DNA of 64,000 bases from Planctomycetes bacterium syqfu (GTDB lineage: Bacteria > Planctomycetota > Phycisphaerae > Phycisphaerales > Phycisphaeraceae), in assembly GCA_020974905.1 (NCBI GenBank), contig CP087563.1, positions 2,170,001 through 2,234,000 of the forward strand, in the 5' to 3' direction. Shown here one piece after another: positions 27,549 to 36,169 of this stretch; the stretch's first letter is position 1, and the number at the start of each line of letters is the position of its first letter. Position numbers and translations under genes: made by a program. The notes beneath the pieces are model-generated. The model saw only the letters and a list, made by a program, of their open reading frames with translations. It had not been told where the DNA came from and ran no database searches.

Positions 27549-28978
27549 GTTTGAACATCCTGCCTATTATCCTGCGACTTGGACTTGTTCTGCTAGCTTG
27601 TACCGGCCTGTGGAGCTATCTAAACTATCAATCACCGCGGGAAATCGAATACGCCGGTCCCATGCGCGATCAATCTCAAAACCGCGTTGTGGAACAAAAA
27701 ACACTTCAAATTGGTAAAGACTTCACACGTTTCCAACCTGATTCCAACCTCAAACCATTCCAAGGCAACTGGCCCTGCTTTCGTGGAGAACTACGTGACA
27801 ATCTGGTTAGTGATCAAACGCCTTTATCGCAAACGTGGAATGAGAACGGACCGAAGATTCTCTGGCGTCAATCACTGGGTGAAGGTTATGCAGGTGCGAT
27901 CATAGTCAATGAACGTGTCTATGTTTTGGATTACCTGGAAGAGGAAGAAGCTGATGCCTTGCGATGTTTTTCGACAATTGACGGCAGGGAACTCTGGCGC
28001 CGAAGTTACCACAATCCTTTGAGACGAAATCATGGCAAATCACGAACCGTGCCTGCCTATGCGGACAATGTGGTGGTGACGTTTGGTCCAACAGCTCAGA
28101 TTATGGCAGTCAACGCGACTACCGGTGATCTACTATGGACACTCGATGTGACCAGACAATACGGCGGCGAGGTCCCGCAGTGGTATGCCGGCCAGTGTCC
28201 TCTGATAGATGATGGGATCGTTATTCTGGGAATTGGTGGCGATGAAGTCTTGATGGTGGGAATTGACCTAAAAAGTGGCAAACCTCTATGGGAATTACCC
28301 AACACATGTGGCATCAGAATGTCCCATGCTTCTGTGGTCTCAACATCGCTTAATGGCGTAAAGCAATTTGTCTATGCAGGCCTTGGTGGCATCATTGGTT
28401 GCAACATCACGGGCAAGCTTCTCTGGGAATGCAAAGATTGGAAACCAGCTGTCTGGGCACCGACTCCGGTTAAAGTCGCAGATAATATGCTATTTCTGAC
28501 AGCTGGCTACGGAGCAGGTTCCGCATTGCTTGAAGTTAATCAGCTCGGTGATCTGTTTACCGCATCGATAAGTAAACAATGGAAACCAACAAAAGGCCCA
28601 GCATCAGAACAGCAAACACCGTTACTCATCGACAACACTTTATTTGTCATACAACCCAAAGATGCAGGCGCTTTACGCAGTCAATTCGTATCAGCAGATA
28701 TCGATGCATTGCCCACTGTCCGTGCTTCAACGGGTAGAGCAGCACGCTTTGGACTTGGCCCCTATCTGTATGCAGATCGTGCATTCTGGATCGCGGATGA
28801 TGAAGGTGTGCTACACGTATACACCTATGAGAACGACACATTCTCCTATCGCGCGCACTACAAGGTGCTTCCCGGTGTCGATTCATGGGGCCCGATTGCC
28901 TGTGCCAATGGAATCATGATTCTGCGCGATTCAAAATCCATGGTGTGTCTGGATTTGAATACGGAGTCACTACCATGA
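27545..28978 (+). CDS. Membrane-anchored PQQ-like beta-propeller protein
   Basis: A 477-aa protein. One N-terminal transmembrane segment (ILPIILRLGLVLLACTGLW, residues about 5-23) is followed by a propeller starting NWPCFRGELRDN, with blades such as GPKILWRQSLGEGYAG, GRELWRRSYHN, GDLLWTLDVTR and GKPLWELPNT. It resembles outer-membrane-assembly/PQQ-dehydrogenase-like scaffolds but PQQ ligands cannot be judged. ATG 27545 is preceded by GGAGGG and overlaps the cyclase stop. Confidence 0.83.
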   Translation: MSLNILPIILRLGLVLLACTGLWSYLNYQSPREIEYAGPMRDQSQNRVVEQKTLQIGKDFTRFQPDSNLKPFQGNWPCFRGELRDNLVSDQTPLSQTWNENGPKILWRQSLGEGYAGAIIVNERVYVLDYLEEEEADALRCFSTIDGRELWRRSYHNPLRRNHGKSRTVPAYADNVVVTFGPTAQIMAVNATTGDLLWTLDVTRQYGGEVPQWYAGQCPLIDDGIVILGIGGDEVLMVGIDLKSGKPLWELPNTCGIRMSHASVVSTSLNGVKQFVYAGLGGIIGCNITGKLLWECKDWKPAVWAPTPVKVADNMLFLTAGYGAGSALLEVNQLGDLFTASISKQWKPTKGPASEQQTPLLIDNTLFVIQPKDAGALRSQFVSADIDALPTVRASTGRAARFGLGPYLYADRAFWIADDEGVLHVYTYENDTFSYRAHYKVLPGVDSWGPIACANGIMILRDSKSMVCLDLNTESLP

Positions 28979-29616
28979 ATTTCACCATGAAAGAAAAACT
29001 GATTCTTGCTATCGGCATTAGTAGCCTGCTGTTTCTGGTGGTGTTTAATTTTGCAATCTGGTCAAACACTCCTCCTCCACCAGCAAAGATAGTGAATCCT
29101 ACTGTACCGGAAGCTTTTCGAGCAGAACACCCTTTGGAACGAAACGGCATGGTTTATTCAGTTGATCGGAAACGTGAAACCGTATGTGCTCATGATAAAC
29201 AAACCGGGAAGTTGGTTTGGGAATCAGAAGGTGAAGACGGATTCATTATTCCCGGCGCAGCATTTCCTTTGGACCTAACACCAGATGGAGAACTCTGGGT
29301 GGCCAACGTCGGCTTAAAACGTCTTGAACAACTCGATCCACAAACCGGCCGATTCATTGCATCGTGGCAACCCAGAGAAGCATTCCCGGGATGTTGCAAC
29401 CCTATCCGCTTTGCTGCCTTGGCAAACGGTCGATTTCTAACGTTGGAAAAAGGTACGCAGCAGGCATGCATATACAGTCCTTCAGGAGATCTTGAGCGCG
29501 TTGTCAGTAACACACTTTCCAATTCAGAAGATAATTATTACCTCTATCGCACTGAAAATGCAGTCCATGTTTTTGATGCTGGTACATCACAACAATTGGA
29601 GATTACCAATGAGTGA
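28975..29616 (+). CDS. Membrane-anchored half-propeller (PQQ/NHL-like) protein
   Basis: A 213-aa protein with an N-terminal membrane anchor (LILAIGISSLLFLVVFNFAIW, residues about 8-28), a Pro-rich linker, and short repeats such as KQTGKLVWESEGED, TPDGELWVANVG and SPSGDLERVV. The number of repeats is too small for a full propeller, so it may complete a propeller with a partner or be a cut-down member. The start overlaps the upstream stop (ATGA); its own stop overlaps the next start by 8 bases. Confidence 0.75.
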   Translation: MNFTMKEKLILAIGISSLLFLVVFNFAIWSNTPPPPAKIVNPTVPEAFRAEHPLERNGMVYSVDRKRETVCAHDKQTGKLVWESEGEDGFIIPGAAFPLDLTPDGELWVANVGLKRLEQLDPQTGRFIASWQPREAFPGCCNPIRFAALANGRFLTLEKGTQQACIYSPSGDLERVVSNTLSNSEDNYYLYRTENAVHVFDAGTSQQLEITNE

Positions 29617-29818
29617 ACGGCGAAAATTTTTAAAACGCTTCTTTCGATTGTCACTATTTGGGGGGCTTGGCATTGGCGGTGTTTATTTGACAACGCAAAA
29701 GCAAAACAACGAATCGGTAAACGAAGTGTGTCAAAGAGATGGATTGTGCAGGCAATGCCCATTGCTTAAAAAGTGTGGTACGCCAACCGCCCGTTCATAT
29801 AAAGAAGCTATCAAATGA
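29609..29818 (+). CDS. Small Tat-signal cysteine-rich protein
   Basis: Only 69 aa. The N-terminus SERRKFLKRFFRLSLFGGLG matches the twin-arginine pattern, so it is probably exported folded, with a cofactor. The rest is short and has four cysteines, CQRDGLCRQC and then C after five residues (Cx5CxxCx5C), which could hold one Fe-S cluster or metal. It overlaps the genes on both sides (8 and 4 bases). I know no family for it; it may be a small electron carrier or assembly subunit for the Fe-S protein encoded next. Confidence 0.75.
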   Translation: MSERRKFLKRFFRLSLFGGLGIGGVYLTTQKQNNESVNEVCQRDGLCRQCPLLKKCGTPTARSYKEAIK

Positions 29819-30366
29819 AACGTAGATACTTTATCAATAGTCTGTTGACGGGATGCATCGCAGCACCCTTTACACTGCTGTTTAGACAATCAGAAGATGT
29901 CGAAACGGGAAGTAAAACGCTTTGGCAAATCGATCCTGAGAAATGCACGCACTGTGGCAAATGTAAAACCGAATGTATTTTGACTCAATCGGCGGTCAAG
30001 TGTGTACATCAGTATGCTTCCTGTGGCTATTGTCTATTTTGCAGCGGTTACTACCAGGACAAACGTGCCAGGTTCGACACAGCAGGCGAAAATCTACGGT
30101 GCCCGACCGATGCTATCAGTCGAACCTATATTGAGGATCCATACTTCGAATACAAGATTGATGAAGATAAATGCATCGCTTGCGGGAAATGTGTTAAAGG
30201 TTGCGCTGCTTTTGGTAATGGTTCTTTATTCCTGCAGGTCCGTCAGAACATCTGTCTGAACTGCAATCAATGTCGCATCGCAATTGCTTGTCCATCTGAT
30301 GCTTTCGTTCAGGTCAGCCCGGACAAGCCCTATCTGTTTAAGCAATTGCAGAAGGATGAAACGTGA
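29815..30366 (+). CDS. Exported multi-[4Fe-4S] ferredoxin (HybA/RnfB-like)
   Basis: A 183-aa protein starting MKRRYFINSLLTGCIAAPF, a likely Tat signal. It has several clusters: CTHCGKCKTEC, the less regular CGYCLFC region, CIACGKCVKGC, and CLNCNQCRIAIAC. This is the pattern of periplasmic four-cluster ferredoxins that pass electrons to or from membrane subunits. Position between the small Tat protein and the NapH-like membrane protein suggests one exported complex. It is joined by ATGA upstream and GTGA downstream. Confidence 0.85.
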   Translation: MKRRYFINSLLTGCIAAPFTLLFRQSEDVETGSKTLWQIDPEKCTHCGKCKTECILTQSAVKCVHQYASCGYCLFCSGYYQDKRARFDTAGENLRCPTDAISRTYIEDPYFEYKIDEDKCIACGKCVKGCAAFGNGSLFLQVRQNICLNCNQCRIAIACPSDAFVQVSPDKPYLFKQLQKDET

Positions 30367-31586
30367 TTATATCCATAGCATCATCTGTTAGATTTCCTGC
30401 ACCAGAATTTGAGAACCATACTCTGCCTGTAATGGGACTCGAATCTTATATCAGTGATGCGACATTATGGCGTGTCTTGCTGTTGTCTATTTTCCTGATG
30501 ATCAGTGGGATCTGTTTTCATCGCTGTCGATCACGAAAAGCAATGCTACTCGTTTGTCTCGCGGGTCTTCTTGTCTTTGGTTTTCTATTCAAAGCATGCC
30601 CCTGTCCAGTGGGACTTTTTCAAAATGTTGCAGATAGTGTGGTTAACGGACAGTCGATCTCTGCAGGCTATCTCCTGTTGTTCACTATCCCATTGGCCAG
30701 TGCATTGATCTGGGGCAGGTTGTTTTGTTCTGGCGTTTGCCCGTTAGGAGCTGTTCAGGAATTGATAAGTCTTACAACAATTCAAATTCCCAATGCTATT
30801 GATCGTATTTTGCGAATGCTACCAATACAGGTATTGCTTGTCAGTTGCGTTCTTGCAGCATCGGGAGCGTTATATCCTCTGTGCTATCTGGATCCCTATC
30901 TACCATTATTTACGTGGAGTTTCACATTCCCGTTTGCACTATTGACCATCTTCTTTCTCATAGTCGGTTCGTTTATCTCACGCCCATTCTGCCGTTTTGT
31001 CTGCCCATATGGCGCCTTGCTTCGCTTTTTTGCAATCTTTGCAGCCAAGCCCCCCTCAATCACCAATTCGGATTGCATCAACTGCAAATTGTGCGAACAG
31101 GGATGTCCAAACAATGCCATTTTTCCTCCAGAAGATCAAACATCAACCGTGCTACATACCACAGGAAGGCGTCGGTTATCTCTACTTGTGGCTTGTTTAC
31201 CACTGGCACTTTTTACTGGAGGCGTCATAGGACATTTTTCTGCGCCATTGTTCGCTCAATTGCATCCAGATGTGAGTTTAGTCGGTGATCTTCAAGCTGA
31301 TCGACAAACGTCAGCCACCAGATCATTCGCGCTCACAGGTGAATCATTAGCACGCCTACAAGCTCATGCCATTCGAGCTCAAAACAAGATATCTATCGGC
31401 ATGAGTCTTGGGGGGATGCTATTTGCAGCTTGTATCATGGCCGAGCTAATTGCCAATTCAAGAAGACGTGAACATGATAAAAAGTATTCGATTGATAGTG
31501 GCTTATGTCTTTGCTGCGGACGTTGCTATCAAGCCTGTCCATTAGAGAAAATACATGTTCATGGGACGTCGGAACATGAAAAATAA
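30363..31586 (+). CDS. NapH/MauN-like membrane polyferredoxin
   Basis: A 407-aa integral membrane protein with about six helices, in stretches such as VLLLSIFLMISGICF, MLLVCLAGLLVFGFLF, LLLFTIPLASALIWG and ALLTIFFLIVGSFI. Cys motifs typical of NapH/NosR C-termini are CSGVCPLGA and CRFVCPYGA, followed by a ferredoxin site CINCKLCEQGCPNNAIF. The C-terminus has a further CLCCGRCYQACP site after another membrane helix. It probably moves electrons between quinone or a cytoplasmic donor and the exported Fe-S proteins. GTG start at 30363. Confidence 0.85.
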   Translation: MIISIASSVRFPAPEFENHTLPVMGLESYISDATLWRVLLLSIFLMISGICFHRCRSRKAMLLVCLAGLLVFGFLFKACPCPVGLFQNVADSVVNGQSISAGYLLLFTIPLASALIWGRLFCSGVCPLGAVQELISLTTIQIPNAIDRILRMLPIQVLLVSCVLAASGALYPLCYLDPYLPLFTWSFTFPFALLTIFFLIVGSFISRPFCRFVCPYGALLRFFAIFAAKPPSITNSDCINCKLCEQGCPNNAIFPPEDQTSTVLHTTGRRRLSLLVACLPLALFTGGVIGHFSAPLFAQLHPDVSLVGDLQADRQTSATRSFALTGESLARLQAHAIRAQNKISIGMSLGGMLFAACIMAELIANSRRREHDKKYSIDSGLCLCCGRCYQACPLEKIHVHGTSEHEK

Positions 31587-32310
31587 TATATTACAACACA
31601 TGCTGAGATTTGCACAATGGGTAACGATAACATTCATTTCGCTACTCGGGTCATTGATGATACACGATGCAATACAGAGGGATACCGTCCTGAGTGCCAG
31701 CCATGATCACTTGGAAACACTGAAGACTGCTAATCTTGATGATCCGGAGCTGGCGCAAGCCGTTCGTAAGCTGGACTATCTGTACCGTGTAACCTACTTC
31801 CAGACACAAGATAGACAGTCTTATGGCTTCATGTTATTAGGTATCGCATTTTTGACTCTTTGCCTACTGCTCGTTCTTGATCGTTATCGCTTTGCCCCAG
31901 ACCTCAAAGTACCAAAATCAGAAAACCGCTCATCCGAACGCGAACGCAAAGAGTTACTTGTGTACTCAGCTTGTGGAATTGTGATTGTTGCGGTAATTCT
32001 AGTGACATTACGAATCACACAATTACCATCGGTAGTAATTCAACCTCGGACTATTCATTCAGCAGCTAGCAGCGAAATGGTAAATACCTTCCAAAAACAA
32101 ACGCCTACATCAAAAATCAATCTAGCCGTATCCTTGGAACAAGCAACACATCATTGGCCACAATTTCGAGGCTCATTATTACCGAACCAAAATCAACTAC
32201 CCCATAAATGGCATTTCAAAACAAGATGGAAAACGAAATCCCGCTTGCTGGTTTCACGCAAATATGGGAAGACCCGCGCAGGTGGAGACAAAACTGCTGG
32301 TTTCAAATAA
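31576..32310 (+). CDS. N-terminal part of a membrane-anchored PQQ-like protein, frame broken
   Basis: A 244-aa product. It has two transmembrane segments (FAQWVTITFISLLGSLMI near residue 12; YGFMLLGIAFLTLCLLLVL near residue 85) and a third near residue 140, then the propeller opening HHWPQFRG near residue 194. The expected PQQ-family continuation WKTKIPLxG is lost: this frame reads WKTKSRLL and stops after 35 odd residues, while the next frame reads EIPLAGFTQIW. The two products are therefore probably one gene split by frame changes. The start overlaps the polyferredoxin stop by 11 bases. Confidence 0.6.
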   Translation: MKNNILQHMLRFAQWVTITFISLLGSLMIHDAIQRDTVLSASHDHLETLKTANLDDPELAQAVRKLDYLYRVTYFQTQDRQSYGFMLLGIAFLTLCLLLVLDRYRFAPDLKVPKSENRSSERERKELLVYSACGIVIVAVILVTLRITQLPSVVIQPRTIHSAASSEMVNTFQKQTPTSKINLAVSLEQATHHWPQFRGSLLPNQNQLPHKWHFKTRWKTKSRLLVSRKYGKTRAGGDKTAGFK

Positions 32311-33227
32311 AGGCTCGGAAGGTTAATTGCCAATCATATGGGAAGACTCCTGATCTCACAGAAGATACCGGCGTTTCAGCACCAACGCTTTGCGCTGATC
32401 AAGAGCATGTCTATGGCATTTTTGCAACTGGAGAGATGATTTGTTGTAATCACCAAGGAAGCATCATCTGGCAAAGACAACTACCATCCCCAGACATCAT
32501 GTACGGCTATGCTTCGTCTCCATTACTACTTGGTGATCGCTTGATCATTCAGTACGATCTTGAATCAAGCCAAACAATGTATGCCATTGATATTAAAACT
32601 GGTAAAGATATATGGAAATCCGAACGACAGACATCAGCTTCATGGTCCAGCCCCATTGCACACGTACTGGATTCTCAAACGATCATCTTTACTGCAGGCA
32701 ACTTAGCAGTTGAAGGAATTGATGCAGAAAACGGTCGTATTCTTTGGAAACACGAAGACCTTGGAGGAGAAGTCGCGACCAGTGGTATCATTCATAACAA
32801 CGCCTTTTTCTTCTCGAATTCCGGCGCAATAACAGCCAGTTATCAGTCCAACACAGGACAAGTACTAATTAAAAACAATAACACCCCTGCTCCAGACGTT
32901 GCTTCACCGGTTTTAATTAACGACACATTTCTGCTCTTTACTAGTGGAGGAAGCGTCATCGGACTCAATGCAAACACGGCTGAAGAAATTTTTGAGCACA
33001 GCTTTGACAATGGTTTTTATGCCTCACCTGTTGTTGTTAATGACAAAATTATCGCGGTCAATCTGGACGGTGACTTATTATTGTTGAATGTAACTGAAAA
33101 ATCATTGAAAGTAGAAGGTAAGTTTTCGATTGGCGAAAAAGTCGTTTCAATCCCAGCATTACACCGCGGTAATATCTTGATTCGAACTGCCAATGGGAAA
33201 CTAATTTATCTGGAGTGTGTGCCATGA
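32208..33227 (+). CDS. C-terminal propeller part of the split PQQ-like gene
   Basis: Up to 339 aa in another frame than the preceding part. From about residue 45 (KTPDLTEDTGVSAPTLCAD) it is an excellent PQQ-like propeller: GSIIWQRQLPSP, GKDIWKSERQ, GRILWKHEDLGG, and AEEIFEHSFDNG. The first 45 residues read poorly. No ribosome site marks the ATG at 32208, supporting a continuous original gene 31576-33227. The 3' end is intact and overlaps the next start (ATGA). Confidence 0.65.
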   Translation: MAFQNKMENEIPLAGFTQIWEDPRRWRQNCWFQIKARKVNCQSYGKTPDLTEDTGVSAPTLCADQEHVYGIFATGEMICCNHQGSIIWQRQLPSPDIMYGYASSPLLLGDRLIIQYDLESSQTMYAIDIKTGKDIWKSERQTSASWSSPIAHVLDSQTIIFTAGNLAVEGIDAENGRILWKHEDLGGEVATSGIIHNNAFFFSNSGAITASYQSNTGQVLIKNNNTPAPDVASPVLINDTFLLFTSGGSVIGLNANTAEEIFEHSFDNGFYASPVVVNDKIIAVNLDGDLLLLNVTEKSLKVEGKFSIGEKVVSIPALHRGNILIRTANGKLIYLECVP

Positions 33228-36169
33228 TTCATCCACTGCTCCATGAATTGACTAAGCTTCAGCATCGCGATGGTTACTTGCAACCTGATGCTATCCTCGA
33301 ACTAAGTTGCAAACTTAAGATACCAGTCAATCGTATCTATAGTGTCGCCACATTCTATCATGCTTTCAGGTTTACCCCACGCGGGAAATATCAAATCAAA
33401 GTGTGCGTGGGATCGGCCTGTTATGTCAAGGATGCAGAAGCAGTTTTTTCCGCGTTCTCAAAATACCTGAAAATTGCTGGTCATCAAGACACATCTAATG
33501 ACGGGCTCTTTACACTGAGCAAAGTATCGTGCTTGGGATGCTGTATGCTAGCCGTTGCGGTTCAGATTGACCAACATATTTTCGGACATGTCACAGTTTC
33601 AGATATTCCCAATATTATAAAAGATTTTTTACTTACTGTCAGGGAGCAAGAACAAGAAAGAGCTACTGAGGATCAAGATCGAACATATTCATCAGAAATC
33701 AGAGTCTGTCGCTGTTCATCATGCAGGGCTGCAGGAAGTGCCAAGGTCTACAAAGCATTCAGTGATGAAAAAGAAAACTACGAGTTGGCATATCGCTTAA
33801 AGGAAGTTAGTTGTCACGGATTATCCTACCGTGCCCCAATGGCGACCATCATCCATGACGGGATCAGCTATCACTATGATCGTGTACAATCGCACCATGT
33901 CCGAGCCATTTTATCCGAGCACTTTTCACCAAACAGCACAATCGATCGTGCTGCATGGACAAGCCACCTCTTGGTTGATTCGCTGTATAATCGCGGTTGC
34001 TGTAATCATTGCCATACAGAAAAAACAGAATTGGATCTTGAAATCGATCGTTCACGCCTGATCACTCAAAACAGTAACATTACCCACCCAGTATCACTCA
34101 GTGAGTACGAACAACATGGTGGTTTATTGGCTTTTAATAAGTCATTGAACATGACACCACAATCTATCATTAACTTGCTTAAATCTGCTAAACTTCGTGG
34201 TCGTGGAGGAGCAGGTTTCTTAACAGGAGAAAAATGGCGTTTGGCATATGAAGCTACTGGCTCAATAAAAGTAGTGATTTGCAACGCAGATGAAGGTGAT
34301 CCTGGCGCTTTTATGGATCGTATGCTCCTCGAGTCCTTCCCATACCGCGTCCTTGAGGGAATTATGATTGCTTCAAAATTTCTCCAAGCAACTTCTGCCA
34401 TCATTTACATTCGTGAGGAATATTCTCACGCTATCCATGTACTGGAAAAAGCAATACATCAACTTCGCACCAATCCTATTTTCGAATTATTTGCCCCAGA
34501 TTACGACATCATTCTGTTCAAAGGTGCAGGCGCATTTGTCTGTGGTGAAGAGACCGCACTGCTCGAGTCGCTTGAAGGCAATCGCGGCATACCTCGTAAA
34601 CGCCCGCCTTTTCCTGTTACCAGTGGACTGAATGGTTATCCTTCTTTGATCAATAATGTCGAAACCTTTGCTTGTATTCCTGTGATTCTGAGTGATGATG
34701 GTGCTGCTTTTAATGCAATAGGAACGCCTTCATCGCACGGAACCAAAGCTTTTGCATTGGCAGGTAAAATCAAGAAAGGTGGTTTAATAGAAGTTCCCAT
34801 TGGAATCTCGATTGGTGATATTGTTGAGAAGTTTGGTGGTGGGCCGGAAGAAGGACATCAACTAAAAGCGGTCATGATAGGTGGCCCTTCTGGTGGGTGC
34901 ATACCTAGTAACAAATTTGATTTGTCTGTCGACTACGAAACGTTGCAGCAAAGCGGTGCAATGATGGGATCTGGCGGTCTAATTGCGCTTGATGAACGTG
35001 ATTGTATGGTTGATCTTTCTCTGTATTTTCTGCGATTTCTCCGTGACGAATCTTGCGGGAAATGTGTACCTTGTCGCGAAGGGATCATACGCTTGTGTGA
35101 ATTAATGGAACAACTCACCACTGATGGCAGGAAGCAACACGATCTTCTCGATCGAATTGAGTCGCTGTCGATCCACATTCAACAAGGTTCATTCTGTGCA
35201 TTGGGAAGAACAGCACCAAACATGGTGCTCAGCACTTTACATGAATTCAGAGCAGAGTTTGAATCTCATATACATGGCTACTGTCCTGCAGGAAAATGTT
35301 CCGCTTTAACGATATTTAAAGTGTCTGATGCGTGCATTGGTTGTACTAAGTGTGCTCAGGTATGTGCTGCTAATTCGATTGACTGTATCCCCCTTGAATA
35401 TGCCAGAATTATTGAGGAAAAATGTGTTAAGTGCGGTGTTTGTCGAGCCGTTTGTCCGCAGGATGCCATCAAAAACATCAGCCATCAACCTGTAGAAATA
35501 GTAACTTTTGATCAAAATCAACAATATACTCCGCTAATATCACCACACAAAAACCCAATAATTCAAGAGCATCTCATCGAAATAGATGGTAATGTGTATG
35601 CGTTTGCGGAGGGAAAAACTTTACTGGATTATGCTTCCAAACATAACTTGTCAATCCCCACGCTCTGTCATCTCAAAGAGACTAGCCACTCTGCCCATTG
35701 CATGATCTGTGCGGTATGGGATCAAACACTAGGACGTTTTATCCCAAGTTGCGAACAACTGGTTGAAAAAGGCCATGTTTACCAGATTAACAACTCACGT
35801 GTACGTGCTTTCAGACAAGAAATGCTTTTACTGATGCTCAACAGGCATGATTTTTCTTGTGGACAATGCTCTGTAAAAGGAAATTGCAAGTTCCTGAATT
35901 TACTTGGGGAATACCGTATCAAGAAATCTAAATCAGATGCTGTTTTTCCTGATATTGTCGATGCCAAGCATGTGGTTTTTGATGCAGGCAAGTGTATTCT
36001 CTGTCACCGATGCTTATCCGCATCAAACGATCAATTAACAATTCATAATCGAGGTTTCAAGTCGTGCATCTCGCCTGCACCTGAATCATGGGATCACATC
36101 TCCAAAGCGGCAGCAGAAGCAATCACATTTACATGTCCAACGGGTGCTTTAAGTCAGAGGATACGATAA
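33224..36169 (+). CDS. NADH-oxidising flavo-iron-sulfur fusion (NuoE + NuoF + ferredoxin + NuoG-like)
   Basis: A 981-aa fusion. Residues 1-145 are NuoE-like with [2Fe-2S] ligands in CVGSAC and CLGCC. Residues about 160-270 are a second thioredoxin-like [2Fe-2S] domain (CRCSSC, VSCHG) as in HoxF/HndC. Residues about 300-690 are the FMN/NADH subunit: LRGRGGAGFLTGEKW, GAGAFVCGEETALLESLEG and ESCGKCVPCREG. Two ferredoxin sites follow (CIGCTKCAQVC, CVKCGVCRAVC). The C-terminal 260 residues match the N-terminus of NuoG or Fe-hydrogenase: a [2Fe-2S] domain, the His-ligand site HDFSCGQCSVKGNC and CILCHRC. There is no hydrogenase H-cluster domain. It should take electrons from NADH to Fe-S carriers. 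Confidence 0.9.
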   Translation: MIHPLLHELTKLQHRDGYLQPDAILELSCKLKIPVNRIYSVATFYHAFRFTPRGKYQIKVCVGSACYVKDAEAVFSAFSKYLKIAGHQDTSNDGLFTLSKVSCLGCCMLAVAVQIDQHIFGHVTVSDIPNIIKDFLLTVREQEQERATEDQDRTYSSEIRVCRCSSCRAAGSAKVYKAFSDEKENYELAYRLKEVSCHGLSYRAPMATIIHDGISYHYDRVQSHHVRAILSEHFSPNSTIDRAAWTSHLLVDSLYNRGCCNHCHTEKTELDLEIDRSRLITQNSNITHPVSLSEYEQHGGLLAFNKSLNMTPQSIINLLKSAKLRGRGGAGFLTGEKWRLAYEATGSIKVVICNADEGDPGAFMDRMLLESFPYRVLEGIMIASKFLQATSAIIYIREEYSHAIHVLEKAIHQLRTNPIFELFAPDYDIILFKGAGAFVCGEETALLESLEGNRGIPRKRPPFPVTSGLNGYPSLINNVETFACIPVILSDDGAAFNAIGTPSSHGTKAFALAGKIKKGGLIEVPIGISIGDIVEKFGGGPEEGHQLKAVMIGGPSGGCIPSNKFDLSVDYETLQQSGAMMGSGGLIALDERDCMVDLSLYFLRFLRDESCGKCVPCREGIIRLCELMEQLTTDGRKQHDLLDRIESLSIHIQQGSFCALGRTAPNMVLSTLHEFRAEFESHIHGYCPAGKCSALTIFKVSDACIGCTKCAQVCAANSIDCIPLEYARIIEEKCVKCGVCRAVCPQDAIKNISHQPVEIVTFDQNQQYTPLISPHKNPIIQEHLIEIDGNVYAFAEGKTLLDYASKHNLSIPTLCHLKETSHSAHCMICAVWDQTLGRFIPSCEQLVEKGHVYQINNSRVRAFRQEMLLLMLNRHDFSCGQCSVKGNCKFLNLLGEYRIKKSKSDAVFPDIVDAKHVVFDAGKCILCHRCLSASNDQLTIHNRGFKSCISPAPESWDHISKAAAEAITFTCPTGALSQRIR

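Noticed and set aside
32208-32310. Programmed frameshift in the split propeller gene
   Set aside because: No slippery heptamer or following stem is seen, and more than one frame change is needed, so damage or sequencing error fits better.
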